Source: Actinokineospora pegani (GTDB lineage: Bacteria > Actinomycetota > Actinomycetes > Mycobacteriales > Pseudonocardiaceae). From it: a stretch of DNA of 64,000 nucleotides. Below are positions 16,479 through 26,206 of the stretch, one piece after another. The number at the start of each line of letters is the position of its first letter. Within the stretch, counting starts at the first letter, position 1. Under the pieces are notes generated by a model. That model searched no databases. It saw nothing but the letters and a program-made list of their open reading frames with translations, and was not told where the DNA came from. The stretch is from positions 150,857-214,856 of the forward strand of contig NZ_WHOL01000086.1 of assembly GCF_009745975.1 (NCBI RefSeq), given 5' to 3'. The position numbers were made by a program, and so were the translations under genes.

Positions 16479-17678
16479 TCACACGAGCGACCGCCGATCC
16501 CGCAACGCCAACCGCAGCAACGTGAGCGCGCTCCCGGACAACCTCGGCTCGAGCCGCCGAACGGCTTCGTCGGTGAAGGGGACATCCCGCCCCACCGCGC
16601 CCTCGTCATTGACAGCCACCCGGTCCGCGAACAACACGTCGAACGTGTCCCCGTCGACCACCGCGACAGTGAGCTGGCCCGCGCCGAGCTCCAGCGGCTC
16701 CATCACGAGCCCGTAGTGGGAGACCCGGAACCGCCCACGTCGCTTGGCCGCCTCGAACCGCGTGAAGGGAGGCCGGGTGTAGTCGACCGGGTCGACGCCG
16801 TCGTGCTCCGGGTCGCCGAGGAACTCCTCGGAGAACTCCCGCATGATCGTGTTCCACAGCGACAGGTCCGCACGGGGGTCGGCGGTGGCGGGCTGGAACT
16901 CCCCCGCGGGCAGCACATGCGCCAACCCACCCCCGTCTGCCACCTTGGCGCTGTCGCGCTCGTGCAGCACGAAGGTGTGTTCCCCCCGCCTCCCCCGCCG
17001 GATGGTCAACGTCGAGATCCCCGGCGACATCAACAGGGCCGCCGGGTCGAACGGCATCCCGATCGACCGCCGCACCGGCAGCTCGTCCCACCCGGGCGCT
17101 TCCCGCCCACCCGCGGCCCACGCCGCCTTGAACTCGTGCGCCACCGCCTGCTTCACGTCGAACACCGAGAAGAACGCGGTCATCCCGAACCCGAACGAGG
17201 CACCCGGCCCCACCTCGGTCAACCGGTAGCTCGGTCGGTTCTCCATCAACCGCGGCCGCACCACGTCCCGCACCGCCCGGCTGTACCCGCGGTAGGGCAC
17301 CCCGAGATCGGTCAACGGGACGAGGTGCTCGACCTCCAACGCCCCCGGCTGCGCCGCCTCCACCCACCGCAATCGCACCTCGTCCAGCGGCACCGGCTCA
17401 TCCCACAGCCACCCGGGCCCGGCGAGCACGTGCCCCCCAGGAGCCCTGACCTCCTCCGGGTACAACCACGCCGCCAACTCCGACAACTCCCGCCCCCGAA
17501 CCCCCTCGGGAGACCGCATCCGCAGCCACTCCTCCCGACTGCGCCGGATCGCCTCCCCCGACTCCCAGGTGGAGACCGTGGTCCGGTCGACCCCCAGCGC
17601 CGCGGCCAGGCTCTCCCGCGTGTGTCCCGCCGCCTTCCTGGCGGTGGCGAACCCAGTCCTGCGGTGTGCTCTTCCCAT
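16479..17678 (-). CDS. XRE-family HTH protein with large C-terminal domain
   Basis: 399 residues. An XRE helix-turn-helix occupies about residues 5-60 (TRESLAAALGVDRTTVSTWE). The rest has no domain I can name with certainty: it contains GYSRAVRDVVRPRLMENRPS and, near residue 290, NTIMREFSEEFLGDPEHDG, which looks like a degenerate Nudix box (REUxEExGU) displaced by one residue. ATG 17678 is chosen because GGAAGGA lies just upstream; ATG 17702 is also in frame. Single gene with opposite-strand neighbours on the right; its target is unknown. Confidence 0.78.
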   Translation of the reverse strand: MGRAHRRTGFATARKAAGHTRESLAAALGVDRTTVSTWESGEAIRRSREEWLRMRSPEGVRGRELSELAAWLYPEEVRAPGGHVLAGPGWLWDEPVPLDEVRLRWVEAAQPGALEVEHLVPLTDLGVPYRGYSRAVRDVVRPRLMENRPSYRLTEVGPGASFGFGMTAFFSVFDVKQAVAHEFKAAWAAGGREAPGWDELPVRRSIGMPFDPAALLMSPGISTLTIRRGRRGEHTFVLHERDSAKVADGGGLAHVLPAGEFQPATADPRADLSLWNTIMREFSEEFLGDPEHDGVDPVDYTRPPFTRFEAAKRRGRFRVSHYGLVMEPLELGAGQLTVAVVDGDTFDVLFADRVAVNDEGAVGRDVPFTDEAVRRLEPRLSGSALTLLRLALRDRRSLV

Positions 17679-17797
17679 CGATCCTTCCCTTGGTCGTGGC
17701 ATTGCCTCGAACCTGACCGCTGGCAGCAGCCGCGCGGACCACTGCCACTGGGGCCGGAGGGTGGGAGCAAGAGGCCGGAGCGCTTAGCATCGGGGGC

Positions 17798-17983
17798 ATG
17801 GCGACCTTCGGCGAACTGATCCCCGGGCAGAAGCTGCGCAAGGTGACCGAGGAGGAGGGTGGCAGCGGGCAGTTGGCCGAGCCGCGCGGGCCGTTGGACC
17901 TGGATTCCGGTGTGGTGTTCCTGCCCGCCAAGCCCGCGGCCGAAACGGACAAAAGTGACGACCGTCAGAAGAATGCGGAATAA
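17798..17983 (+). CDS. Small hypothetical protein (61 aa)
   Basis: Starts with ATG after a GGGGG stretch and keeps near-complete G/C third positions for the first 40 codons, as expected of a real gene. The product is hydrophilic (MATFGELIPGQKLRK at the start, an acidic EEEGG patch, KPAAETDKSDDRQKN at the end) and has no signal peptide or membrane helix. No family recognised. Convergent with the TetR gene at 18027. Confidence 0.55.
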   Translation: MATFGELIPGQKLRKVTEEEGGSGQLAEPRGPLDLDSGVVFLPAKPAAETDKSDDRQKNAE

Positions 17984-18026
17984 TCCCCCGGCGGATTTCC
18001 GTCACACCGCTGAGCGCGTGCTTTTG

Positions 18027-18728
18027 TCAGATTTCGGCAGGACCGCCCACGGACTCTGACGGGACGCCGTAAACGCGGAGGGTGGCCTCCACGAAGACGT
18101 CCTCCAATTCGGGCAGGGCGGCCGCGCCCTTGGCGCGCAGACAGGCGCGGATGCTGTCGCCCATGCCGCCGATGAGCACGTGCAGGAGTTCGTCGGACAC
18201 CTCGGCGACGGGGCTGCCCTGGGCCTTGGCCACGGCGTGGGTGGCGCGGAAGAGCAGGACGAACTGCTCGCGGCTGGCGATGACCTGGTCGAGGGTCTCC
18301 GAGCCCGCGCGCAGCGTCTCGATGTGCACCGCCCAGCTCGCCTCCGGCGCCGAGGCCAGCACCTTGAGGTAGGCGCGCAGACCCGAGCGCAGCCGCACCC
18401 GCCAGTCCTGGCCGGAGACAGCGGACTCCGCGCTGCCCACCGCTTTGACGACATCGGCCACGCCGTAGTCGATCGCGGCCAGGAAGCAGTCCAGCTTGCC
18501 GGTGAAGTGCTCGTAGAAGGTGCGGCGGGACACGCTCGCCCGCTCCACGAGGTCCCCGATCGTCATCTCGGGGTAGCCCTTGTTCGCCGCCGTCCACAGC
18601 GCCGCGCGCAGCAGTCGGCCGCGTTGGGAGGCGCGGACCTGCTCCGGGTCTAGGCGGTGCCTGCCGCTGGGCAGGGGCCCCCCGTCGTCCGGCAGGTCGT
18701 CGAAGGTCGGCGTGGGTGCGGAGCTCAC
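18027..18728 (-). CDS. TetR-family regulator
   Basis: 233 residues. About 30 proline-rich residues precede a TetR helix-turn-helix (ALWTAANKGYPEMTIGDLVE, then ASVSRRTFYEHFTGKLDCFL, about residues 42-85); the C-terminal ligand domain resembles the general TetR type. Divergent from the secreted-protein gene at 18940 with a 211-bp gap that holds a GATAGG/CCTATC dyad, so it may control that gene. Ligand unknown. Confidence 0.85.
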   Translation of the reverse strand: MSSAPTPTFDDLPDDGGPLPSGRHRLDPEQVRASQRGRLLRAALWTAANKGYPEMTIGDLVERASVSRRTFYEHFTGKLDCFLAAIDYGVADVVKAVGSAESAVSGQDWRVRLRSGLRAYLKVLASAPEASWAVHIETLRAGSETLDQVIASREQFVLLFRATHAVAKAQGSPVAEVSDELLHVLIGGMGDSIRACLRAKGAAALPELEDVFVEATLRVYGVPSESVGGPAEI

Positions 18729-18840
18729 CGCTCCAGCCTACCGCCACCCGGCTTGTCACGAGCCGAGCAAACGCGCGCCGAGCGGCGCCCAAAGGCTGGC
18801 CAGTTTATCTGTAAATCGACGTCCGGCTTGTCCGGAACTA

Positions 18841-18864
18841 GATAGGTATCGTAGCGTTCCTATC
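18841..18864. promoter_or_regulatory. Inverted repeat upstream of the secreted-protein gene
   Basis: GATAGG (18841-18846) and CCTATC (18859-18864) with a 12-bp spacer, in the AT-richer 211-bp region between the TetR gene and the secreted-protein gene. A possible TetR operator. Confidence 0.4.
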
Positions 18865-18939
18865 GTCCTTATCCCTTTCCCTGACCTGCCAGATTCGCTT
18901 GTCATCATTGTTGGGCTCTCACAAGTCGGAGGACAACGA

Positions 18940-20202
18940 ATGTCCGGAATACGAGGACGGTCCCGCAGCGGGCTGCGCAAGGCTGTCGCGGCCGCCGCCG
19001 TCGCGGCGGGGGTGGCGGCGGGCACCTGGGCGATCATGCCCGCGGCCCAGGCCATCCCGGTTGACGAGGTGCCACCGATCGGCGCGGACTCGGGGCGGTT
19101 CGCACTCCCGATCAGCTGTGCGATCACCCTGCCCGAGTTCGGCGACATCAAGGTGCTGGACCTGCCCACCACCGTGGACATCCAGGGCGTGGCGCCCACC
19201 CAACTGCGCCCCGGCCAGCAGTTCTACCTGACCCAGGGCAAGGGCGGGATGATCTTCCCCGAGTTCCTGCCGACGCTGGCGGGCCTGGTGGGCATCGGCA
19301 AGGTCGACGCGAACCTGATCGAGATGAACATCGGCGCGAAGAACGCCAGCCCCTCGGTCATCAACATCTCCCCGGAAGGCGGCCTGCTGCTGCCCGACAT
19401 CCCGCTCGAGATGGGCAAGAAGCTCGACGTGCGGGTGCCGCAGGACGGCGGCGTGTTCGACGACATCGGCCCGTACACCGCGCCGAGCGACGGCGTGGTC
19501 ACCCTGCAGTTCGACAGCGCGCTGGTCGACATCACGCTCAAGGCCGACTGGGGCCTGCGGCTCAAGGTGAAGGCCGTCTGCCTGCCGGTGGCGGGCAACG
19601 CCCTGCTGTCGATGGCCGTCGGCGGCGAGCCCGGCGGCGAGCCGCTGGCCTTCCACGGCGTGCCGATGGACCACTACCAGCCGGTCGAGGCCAACAACCA
19701 GGTCGGCATCATCAACTCGCCCTACAAGTGCACCATCCTCGGCAGCCCGTTCGACGTGGGCATCGCGGTGGGCGCGAACACGCCGCTGTCGGTGAAGAAG
19801 GGCGGCCAGATCGTGTTCACCAACGCCTCCGGCGCGCTGGTGATCCCGAAGGCGACGGTGGACGAACTGATCGGCGCGGGCTTCGAGAGGATCAGCGGCA
19901 CGGTCAACGCCCTCAACCTCAACGCCGAGGGCGGCTCGCCGAAGGTCAGCAACGTGCTGGGCAGCAGCTTCCCGATCCCCGAGACCACGCTGGTCTCCGG
20001 CCAGGACATCACGATCCCGCTGCCCCCGGAGGGCACGCTGACGGCGGGCCCGTGGAGGCCGGACCCCGGCTCCTCGCACGTGAAGCTCTCGCTGGGCACC
20101 GCGGAGGCCGACCTGGTCTTCGACGGCGGCGCGCCGACCAAGGCGAGCTGCGCGACGCCCTCGCCGGAGGTCATCCTGCTCGACGCCCCCGTGACCAACT
20201 AG
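18940..20202 (+). CDS. Secreted beta-rich protein with two related domains
   Basis: 420 residues with a signal peptide (RKAVAAAAVAAGVAAG, probable cleavage after AAQA near residue 38). The mature part shows two similar beta-sandwich-like halves, each opening with a cysteine near a strand (SCAITLPEFGDI near residue 56, YKCTILGSPFDV near 264) and closing with another cysteine (VKAVCLPV near 213; KASCATP near 405). The layout resembles the DUF6801-type secreted proteins common in Pseudonocardiaceae and the first domain of the protein at 35476. Function unknown; probably exported to the cell surface or medium. GGAGG lies eight bases before the ATG. Confidence 0.8.
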   Translation: MSGIRGRSRSGLRKAVAAAAVAAGVAAGTWAIMPAAQAIPVDEVPPIGADSGRFALPISCAITLPEFGDIKVLDLPTTVDIQGVAPTQLRPGQQFYLTQGKGGMIFPEFLPTLAGLVGIGKVDANLIEMNIGAKNASPSVINISPEGGLLLPDIPLEMGKKLDVRVPQDGGVFDDIGPYTAPSDGVVTLQFDSALVDITLKADWGLRLKVKAVCLPVAGNALLSMAVGGEPGGEPLAFHGVPMDHYQPVEANNQVGIINSPYKCTILGSPFDVGIAVGANTPLSVKKGGQIVFTNASGALVIPKATVDELIGAGFERISGTVNALNLNAEGGSPKVSNVLGSSFPIPETTLVSGQDITIPLPPEGTLTAGPWRPDPGSSHVKLSLGTAEADLVFDGGAPTKASCATPSPEVILLDAPVTN

Positions 20203-20229
20203 GTCCGCACCGCTCAACGGAACGGGAAT

Positions 20230-20269
20230 GACGAACCCGCCGGTCGCCATGGGCGCCGGCGGGTTCGTC
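20230..20269 (+). terminator. Hairpin after the secreted-protein gene
   Basis: Perfect 14-bp stem (20230-20243 with 20256-20269), 12-nt loop, 28 bp past the stop codon. Confidence 0.75.
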
Positions 20270-20342
20270 CCCCCACCCGAGCAACGCCCTCGCCGCGGCC
20301 AAAGCACTCAAGGCCGCGGTGTTCCTGGCGGGCGCGAAGAGA

Positions 20343-20630
20343 TCAGGCGTCGGTGATGGCCCCGGCCTCCTGCAACGCGGTCGCGCAGGCCATCAGGACG
20401 ATCGACGGTTCCACATCCTCGCGGAACAGCGTGATCATGCACTCCTCCAGGTTCGCTTGCGCGCCCACGGAACATGCCTCTTCCGCTTCGGCGCCGGTGA
20501 CGAGGTTGCCTTCGAGGTAGGCGAGACATGCCTGCTCGTCGGCGTGCGCGGGGGTGGCGGCCACGACCGGAAGCGCGGTGGCGGACAACGCGAGGGCGGC
20601 GGTGACAGCCAATCGGCGGAGAGAGACCAC
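20343..20630 (-). CDS. Small secreted four-cysteine protein
   Basis: 95 residues: a signal peptide (RRLAVTAALALSATALPVVA, probable cleavage after AHA near residue 30), then a compact mature chain of about 65 residues with four cysteines (35, 53, 64, 82) and acidic helices (NLVTGAEAEEACSVG). Two disulfides are likely. No family recognised. Faces the other secreted-protein gene across the terminator at 20230. Confidence 0.7.
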   Translation of the reverse strand: MVSLRRLAVTAALALSATALPVVAATPAHADEQACLAYLEGNLVTGAEAEEACSVGAQANLEECMITLFREDVEPSIVLMACATALQEAGAITDA

Positions 20631-20667
20631 AGCGAGGCTCTTTTCATGATCGAGGATGGAAGCGAGT

Positions 20668-20692
20668 CATCGGCCGAGTTCCTCGGCCGATG
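20668..20692 (-). terminator. Hairpin between pirin and the small secreted-protein gene
   Basis: CATCGGCCGAG (20668-20678) pairs perfectly with 20682-20692 across a 3-nt loop. It lies downstream of the pirin gene on the minus strand. Confidence 0.6.
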
Positions 20693-20806
20693 GCGCAGTA
20701 CACATCGGACCGAGTACTTTCACCCACCAGAGTGGACTCAACCACCCTCCACTCAGGACCACACCGCCGCGTGGAAGACCCGGCCCCACCACTGCCCACC
20801 CAAGCC

Positions 20807-21565
20807 CTAGAACAACTCCAACTCGGCGTGCATCTCCCACACCAGGATCTCCGCGCCCTCCGGACCCGCGGTCACCCGCTGCCCCCCGGTCGCGGAGAGC
20901 CGGGCGGCGTCGCCGGTCCCGAGCACACCGGAGCCCTCCAGTTCGACCGACCCCACCGGCACGAACACGTGGACGAACGGCGCCTCCGGCAGCGTGACCA
21001 CCCCGCCGGGACGGACGCGGGCCGCGTGCAGGGCAGCGTGCTCCTGCCCGATCCGGATAGCCGCGGCGCCCTCGTGCTTGGCCATGCCGGAGGCAACCGG
21101 GACCAAGCCGCCGGAGAGCAGTTCGCCGTCGATCTCCACCTGCTCGTACCCCGGCTTGGCCCCAGCCTGGTCCGGCACCACCCACATCTGGACGAAGTGG
21201 ACAGGCTCGGCGTGCTCGGGGCCGCCGGAGACGCGCCAGGAGTCGTTCTTCTCCGAGTGGAGGATGCCCCGGCCTGCGCTCATCCGCTGGGCCAGGCCGG
21301 GGTAGATGATCCCGTTGTGCCCCTCGGAGTCCTGATGCACCAGCGCTCCTCGCAGGACCCAGGTGACGATCTCCATGTCGCGGTGGGGGTGTGTCTCGAA
21401 ACCCGCGCCGGGGGTGACGATGTCGTCGTTGTTGACCAGCAGCAGGCCGTGGTGGGTGTTCGCCGCGTCCTGGTGGCGGCCGAACGAGAAGGAGTGCTTG
21501 GAGTCCAGCCAGGAGATGTCGGTCTTGAACCGGTCGTCCGCGCGCCGCACGTCCACGCCAGCCAT
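20807..21565 (-). CDS. Pirin-family bicupin
   Basis: 252 residues, two cupin domains. The N-terminal cupin has the pirin metal ligands: FETHPHRDMEIVTWVLRG (two His), GRGILHSE and a following Glu/His set. Pirins bind Fe or other metals and act as quercetinase-like dioxygenases or redox-sensitive co-regulators; which applies cannot be told. ATG 21565 is preceded by GGAGG. Monocistronic, with a terminator at 20668-20692. Confidence 0.9.
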   Translation of the reverse strand: MAGVDVRRADDRFKTDISWLDSKHSFSFGRHQDAANTHHGLLLVNNDDIVTPGAGFETHPHRDMEIVTWVLRGALVHQDSEGHNGIIYPGLAQRMSAGRGILHSEKNDSWRVSGGPEHAEPVHFVQMWVVPDQAGAKPGYEQVEIDGELLSGGLVPVASGMAKHEGAAAIRIGQEHAALHAARVRPGGVVTLPEAPFVHVFVPVGSVELEGSGVLGTGDAARLSATGGQRVTAGPEGAEILVWEMHAELELF

Positions 21566-21905
21566 GGGTCCTCCAAGTAATTGAGAGCTTGACTAGATCG
21601 TGCGCCAAGCTGATTGCTTTGTTAACTACTGGTGCCGCCCGGTCTGAAGACGCGCAGGCCAGGTGCGCGGAGACCGCGGGTGGGCAGACGCGGTCGAAGG
21701 CCCGGGTGGCGAGCTTGGCGCTGCCCCGGGCGCGGACGTTGACGTCGATCTTGCCGCGACCCGCGAGCGGAGCGCTGAGGCGGTCCACCTGCCCTCCCCC
21801 GCGCGGTGTCGCCCGCGGGCCGGGTCGCGCAGACTTGGCATCACGTGCGGGATCACGCAGTATTCAGCGGGTCCACGCGCAGCGTCACGCGATCGGGGAG
21901 GCCGG
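21566..21905. other. Intergenic region, pirin/ROK divergent promoters
   Basis: 340 bp without a convincing gene. The pirin-proximal 70 bp are AT-richer and contain AGCTTG and CAAGCT in inverted orientation (about 21586 and 21606) and a TTGTTAACTA element. The ROK-proximal part is GC-rich and has GGGAGG just before ATG 21906. Confidence 0.5.
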
Positions 21906-22817
21906 ATGGACGAGCCAACGGTGGTGGCCGTCGACGTCGGCGGCACGTCGGTGAAGGCGGCGCTCGTCGGCGCGGACCTGGAGCCGCTGCGGGCCGAGCG
22001 CCGTCCCAGCACCCGCGAGGGCGGGGCCGTCGCGGTGGGGCCGATCGCCGAGCTGATCCGGGAGCTGGCCGACGGCCAGGACACGGCCGGGGTCGGTGTG
22101 GTGGTCCCGGGCATCGTCGACGACACCGCCGGGGTGGTCCGCGACGCGGTCAACCTGGGTTGGCGCGAGCTGCCGCTGCGCGAGCGGCTGGCCGCGGCGA
22201 CCGGCCTGCCGGTGCGGATCGGGCACGACGTGCGCGCGGGCGGCCTCGCCGAGTTCACCGTGGGCGCCGCGGCGGGCCTGGACAACGCCCTGTTCCTGGC
22301 CATCGGCACCGGCATCGCCGCCGCGGCCATGGTCGACGGGCGGATGCTCGCCGCGGGTGGCTACGCCGGGGAGGTCGGGCACGTCGTGGTCGACCCCGGC
22401 GGCGAGGTCTGCGGCTGCGGCGCCACCGGCTGCCTGGAGACCTTGGCCGCCGCCCCCGCCCTGGTCCGCCGCTACACCTCGCTGACCGGCGTCACCCGCA
22501 CGGCCGCCGACATCGCCGCCCGGCTGTCCGGGGACCCGGCCGCCGCCCGGGTGTGGTCCGACCTGACCGAGGCCCTGGCGATCGCCCTGCACACCGCCAC
22601 CAGCCTGTTCGGCCCCGAGCGGATCGTGCTGGGCGGCGGGCTCTCCGAGGCCGGGGACGCGCTCGTCGGCCCGGTCGCCGAGGCGCTGCGCGGCAGGCTC
22701 ACCTTCCACCGCGGGCCCGAGGTCGTCCGCGCGCGCCTGGGCCAGGACGCGGGTCGCGTCGGCGCGGCGCTGCTGGCCTGGGCGGCCACCGGGGAGCGGG
22801 GTGTGGGCCAGGGCTGA
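21906..22817 (+). CDS. ROK-family sugar kinase (glucokinase-like)
   Basis: 303 residues. The N-terminal phosphate-binding motif DVGGTSVKAAL, the acidic GHDVRAGGLAE catalytic region, and the ROK zinc motif CGCGATGCLE preceded by EVGHVVVDPGG are intact. It lacks the N-terminal helix-turn-helix of ROK repressors, so it is an enzyme phosphorylating glucose or an amino or other hexose with ATP. Glucokinase is the default call; ManNAc-type kinases are similar. Single gene with an SD sequence GGGAGG. Confidence 0.88.
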   Translation: MDEPTVVAVDVGGTSVKAALVGADLEPLRAERRPSTREGGAVAVGPIAELIRELADGQDTAGVGVVVPGIVDDTAGVVRDAVNLGWRELPLRERLAAATGLPVRIGHDVRAGGLAEFTVGAAAGLDNALFLAIGTGIAAAAMVDGRMLAAGGYAGEVGHVVVDPGGEVCGCGATGCLETLAAAPALVRRYTSLTGVTRTAADIAARLSGDPAAARVWSDLTEALAIALHTATSLFGPERIVLGGGLSEAGDALVGPVAEALRGRLTFHRGPEVVRARLGQDAGRVGAALLAWAATGERGVGQG

Positions 22818-22923
22818 CACGGAACCCGGGAGCCGCGGCACTTGCGAGCACATTGGCCCCGGCTGGCGCGACGTTGTCGTGACCCGCTCCCAGGGACGTG
22901 TTCGGCGGCGCCCCCGGACTCAC

Positions 22924-23451
22924 TCACTGGTTGAGCGGGCCAGGCCGACGCCTCGCCCTGGCGGTACTGGACGGCCCGGGACGGGCTGCACGCGGCGGCC
23001 GTGGCCTCCTTGCGGGCGGCGAGGGGCCGATCGGTGCGGGGCCCTCCGGGAGGCAGGTGGGGCCGAGGACACTGGTCCCGCGTTCGGCCTCGTGCCCCTT
23101 GTGGGCCGAGCCCGCGAACGTGGCGACTATGTCGTCGACAACCTCGCACGGGTCGCTGGGCACGGTGGTCGGGCGCTGCGGGGTGGGCTCCCACACGGCG
23201 CCGCCCGCGAGGGGCACGCGCGCGGTGGCGTTGCGGCGGGCGACATCGCCCGCCAGTGCGCAGCCCCGGGCGCGGTCGAGCGTCCGCTCGGTCTCGGTCC
23301 GGACGAGCACCACGCAGGTGCCCAGGGAGCGGGTGTCGACCTCGACCAAACTGGAGCCGGGGTCCTGCGGCGCGGTTGAGAACGAGTCGTACCGCTCGTC
23401 GGGGCCTGACCGAGCCACTTCTGATGCGAGGCCAGGCCTTCCCGAGCCCAC
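22924..23451 (-). pseudogene. Probable decayed or frameshifted gene downstream of fbiC
   Basis: From about 23400 down to 23080 the minus strand has strongly G/C-biased third positions (the product includes GTCVVLVRTETERTLDRARG and PSDPCEVVDDIVATFAGSAH), typical of real coding sequence. Beyond about 23070 the bias shifts to another frame (LAARKEATAAACSPSRAVQY) down to about 22920, and the first 20 codons look non-coding. So an intact reading frame seems to be lost by at least one frameshift. The DPC-x-V-x-D start of the second half recalls DUF3558-like lipoproteins, but no family is assigned. It follows fbiC on the same strand after 31 bp. Confidence 0.4.
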
Positions 23452-23482
23452 CTCGCCTGGATTAGGAGTCCATAGTGGTCAC

Positions 23483-26065
23483 TCAGACCAGGGGCAGGGT
23501 GTTGGGCCGCCAGACCCCGTCGTGGGCCAGGGCGGCGGCGCGGCGCTCGTCGGGGACCCGCCCGTAGGTCGTGGTGCGCTGACGGGCGGGGCGGCCCGCC
23601 TTGGCGGCGAGGGCCTCCAGGTCGGCGATGGTCTTGTAGCTGCCGTTGTCGCTGCCCGCCATGCGGCTGATGGTCTCCTCCATCAGGGTGCCGCCGAGGT
23701 CGTTGACACCGCCGTTGAGCACGTCGACCACGCCCTCGTCGCCGAGCTTGACCCAGCTCGTCTGGATGTTGGGGATCTTGCCGTGCAGCAGGATCCGGGC
23801 CAGGGCGTGCACCGCGCGGTTCTCCAGGTGCGTGGGGCCGGGACGGGCGATGCCCGCCAGGTACAGGGGCGCGTTGGTGTGCACGAACGGCAGCAGCACG
23901 AACTCGGAGAAGCCACCGGTCCGGTCCTGTAGGCGGCCGAGCAGCTTGAGGTGGGCGACCCAGTGCGCCGGGGTGTCGACGTGGCCGTACATCATCGTCG
24001 AGGTGGTGGGGATGCCCAGCTCGTGCGCGGTGGTGACGACCTCGATCCACGCCGAGGTGGGCAGCTTGCCCTTGGTGAGCACCCAGCGCACGTCGTCGTC
24101 GAGGATCTCGGCCGCGGTCCCGGGCAGCGAGTCCACACCGGCCTCGCGGGCCCCGGTGAGCCAGTCGCGGATGGACAGGTTGGTGCGGCCCGCCCCGTTG
24201 ACGACCTCCATCGGGGAGAACGCGTGCACGTGCAGGCCGGGGGCGCGCTGCTTGACCTCGGCGGCGATGTCGAAGTACGCCGTGCCGGGCAGGTCCGGGT
24301 GGATGCCGCCCTGCATGCAGACCTCGGTCGCGCCCACCGACCACGCCTGGTCGGCGCGCTGGCCGACCTGGTCCAGCGACAGCGTGTAGGCGTCGGCGTC
24401 GGTGCGGCGCTGGGCGAACGCGCAGAACCGGCAGCCGGTGTAGCAGACGTTGGTGAAGTTGATGTTGCGGGTCACCACGTAGGTCACCTCGTCGCCGACC
24501 GCGTCGCGGCGCAGCCCGTCGGCCAGGGCCGCCAGCGCCTCGATCTCCGCGCCGGGTCCTGCCGAGAGCAGGGTGAGCGCGTCGGGGTCCGACAGCCCGG
24601 CCGGGTCGGACTCGGCGTGGCGCAGCGCGGCCAGGAACTCGGGGCGGGCCGCTCCCCCGGCCCCGACCGCCGACGCGCCCGCGGCGACCTTGCCGCGCAG
24701 CTCGTCCCAGTCGCCGTAGACGGAGTCGAAGTCGTCGCGGCGGTCGGCGGTGCGGCCCTCGGTGTCGATGGCGGTGTTCAGGTCGGTGCGCCCGGCGGCG
24801 GTGAGCGCGACCTCCGGCTCCTGCCACGGGCGGCCGACCAGCGGCGCGGACTCCACGGCCAGACCGGTCGCCGGGTCGGCGAGCGCCTCGACGTGCGGGC
24901 GCAGCCTCGGGTCCAGCCACGGCTCGCCCTTGGTCACGTACTCCGGGTAGATGGTCAGCCGCTCGGCCAGCCGGAAACCGGCGTCGGCGGTGCGCGCGGC
25001 CAGCTCCTCGATGTGCGGCCAGGGCCGCTCGGGGTTGACGTGGTCGGGTGTCAGCGGCGACACGCCGCCCCAGTCGTCGACGCCCGCGCGCACCAGCAGC
25101 CCGAACTCGCCGCCGATCAGGTTCGGCGGGGCCTGGATGCGGACCCTGGGCCCCAGCACGACCCTGGCGACGGCGACGGTGGCGGCCAGCTCCTCGGCCT
25201 CGGCGTCGGGCATCCCGCGCATCGCGGTGTCCGGCTTCGCCCGGAAGTTCTGGACGATGACCTCCTGCACGCCGCCGTACTGGCGGGCGACCCGCCGGAT
25301 GGCGAACAGCGACTCCACCCGGTCGGCCAGTGTCTCGCCGATGCCGATGAGGACGCCGGTGGTGAACGGGACGGCGCTGCGCCCGGCGTCCTCGAGCACC
25401 CGCAGCCGCACCGCCGGCTCCTTGTCCGGGGAGCCGTGGTGCGGGCCGCCCGGCTTGGCCCACAGGTCGGTCGAGGTGGTCTCCAGCATCATGCCCATCG
25501 AGGGGGCCACCGGCTTGAGCCGCTGCAGGTCCGACCAGGACAGCACGCCGGGGTTGAGGTGCGGCAGCAGGCCGGTCTCCTCCAGCACCCGGATCGCCAT
25601 GGCGCGCACGTAGGACAGGGTGTCGGGGTACCCGGCGGCCTCGAGCCACTCGCGGGCGGCCGACCAGCGGTCCTCCGGACGGTCGCCCAGGGTGAACAGG
25701 GCCTCCTTGCAGCCCATCGCCGCGCCCTGGCGGGCGATCTCGAGCACCTCGTCCGGGCTGAGGAAGGGGGCGGGCAGCCGGTGCGGCACGGTGGCGAACG
25801 TGCAGTAGTGGCAGCGGTCGCGGCACAGCCGGGTCAGCGGGATGAAGACCTTGCGCGAGTAGGTGATGACGCCCGTGCGGCCCACCGCCTCGAGACCGGC
25901 GTCGCGCACCCGGGAGGCGGTGGTGAACAGGTCGTCGAGGTGTTCGCCCCTGGCGTGCAGCAGCACCTCGGCCTCGGTGCGGTCGAGGGCGACCCCGTCG
26001 CGGGCCCGGCGCAGGGCTCGGCGGAGCGCGGAGTCGGTCGGCACCAAGGCGCGGGCGTCGCTCAT
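23483..26065 (-). CDS. fbiC: FO synthase FbiC (CofG-CofH fusion)
   Basis: 860 residues with two radical-SAM domains. The N-terminal CofG half has CRDRCHYC (Cys 81, 85, 88); the C-terminal CofH half has CYTGCRFC (near residue 540). Together they join 5-amino-6-ribitylamino-uracil and tyrosine to make FO, the deazaflavin core of coenzyme F420. Length matches actinobacterial FbiC. ATG 26065 is the natural start. Other F420 genes (fbiA, fbiB, fbiD) are not in the window. In Pseudonocardiales F420 serves many reductases and some antibiotic pathways. Confidence 0.96.
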   Translation of the reverse strand: MSDARALVPTDSALRRALRRARDGVALDRTEAEVLLHARGEHLDDLFTTASRVRDAGLEAVGRTGVITYSRKVFIPLTRLCRDRCHYCTFATVPHRLPAPFLSPDEVLEIARQGAAMGCKEALFTLGDRPEDRWSAAREWLEAAGYPDTLSYVRAMAIRVLEETGLLPHLNPGVLSWSDLQRLKPVAPSMGMMLETTSTDLWAKPGGPHHGSPDKEPAVRLRVLEDAGRSAVPFTTGVLIGIGETLADRVESLFAIRRVARQYGGVQEVIVQNFRAKPDTAMRGMPDAEAEELAATVAVARVVLGPRVRIQAPPNLIGGEFGLLVRAGVDDWGGVSPLTPDHVNPERPWPHIEELAARTADAGFRLAERLTIYPEYVTKGEPWLDPRLRPHVEALADPATGLAVESAPLVGRPWQEPEVALTAAGRTDLNTAIDTEGRTADRRDDFDSVYGDWDELRGKVAAGASAVGAGGAARPEFLAALRHAESDPAGLSDPDALTLLSAGPGAEIEALAALADGLRRDAVGDEVTYVVTRNINFTNVCYTGCRFCAFAQRRTDADAYTLSLDQVGQRADQAWSVGATEVCMQGGIHPDLPGTAYFDIAAEVKQRAPGLHVHAFSPMEVVNGAGRTNLSIRDWLTGAREAGVDSLPGTAAEILDDDVRWVLTKGKLPTSAWIEVVTTAHELGIPTTSTMMYGHVDTPAHWVAHLKLLGRLQDRTGGFSEFVLLPFVHTNAPLYLAGIARPGPTHLENRAVHALARILLHGKIPNIQTSWVKLGDEGVVDVLNGGVNDLGGTLMEETISRMAGSDNGSYKTIADLEALAAKAGRPARQRTTTYGRVPDERRAAALAHDGVWRPNTLPLV

Positions 26066-26159
26066 GCCCCCAGGCTAGTCACGCAGGCGGGAGCCGCCAG
26101 GGAGCGCGGGCGGTGATCTGGCACATGACCACCGGGGACAGCCGCCGGGTCGGGTGACA

Positions 26160-26193
26160 GCAGCGCCCCGACCGGGGGCGGTCGGGGCGCTGC
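26160..26193. terminator. Hairpin between fbiC and doxX-like genes
   Basis: Perfect 14-bp stem (26160-26173 with 26180-26193) and a 6-nt loop, 14 bp past the DoxX-protein stop on the minus strand. It separates that gene from fbiC downstream. Confidence 0.75.
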
Positions 26194-26206
26194 CGTCATG
26201 GCTTCT

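Noticed and set aside
23951..26116. 721-codon frame antisense to fbiC
   Set aside because: Shadow of fbiC, whose two radical-SAM motifs are complete on the minus strand.
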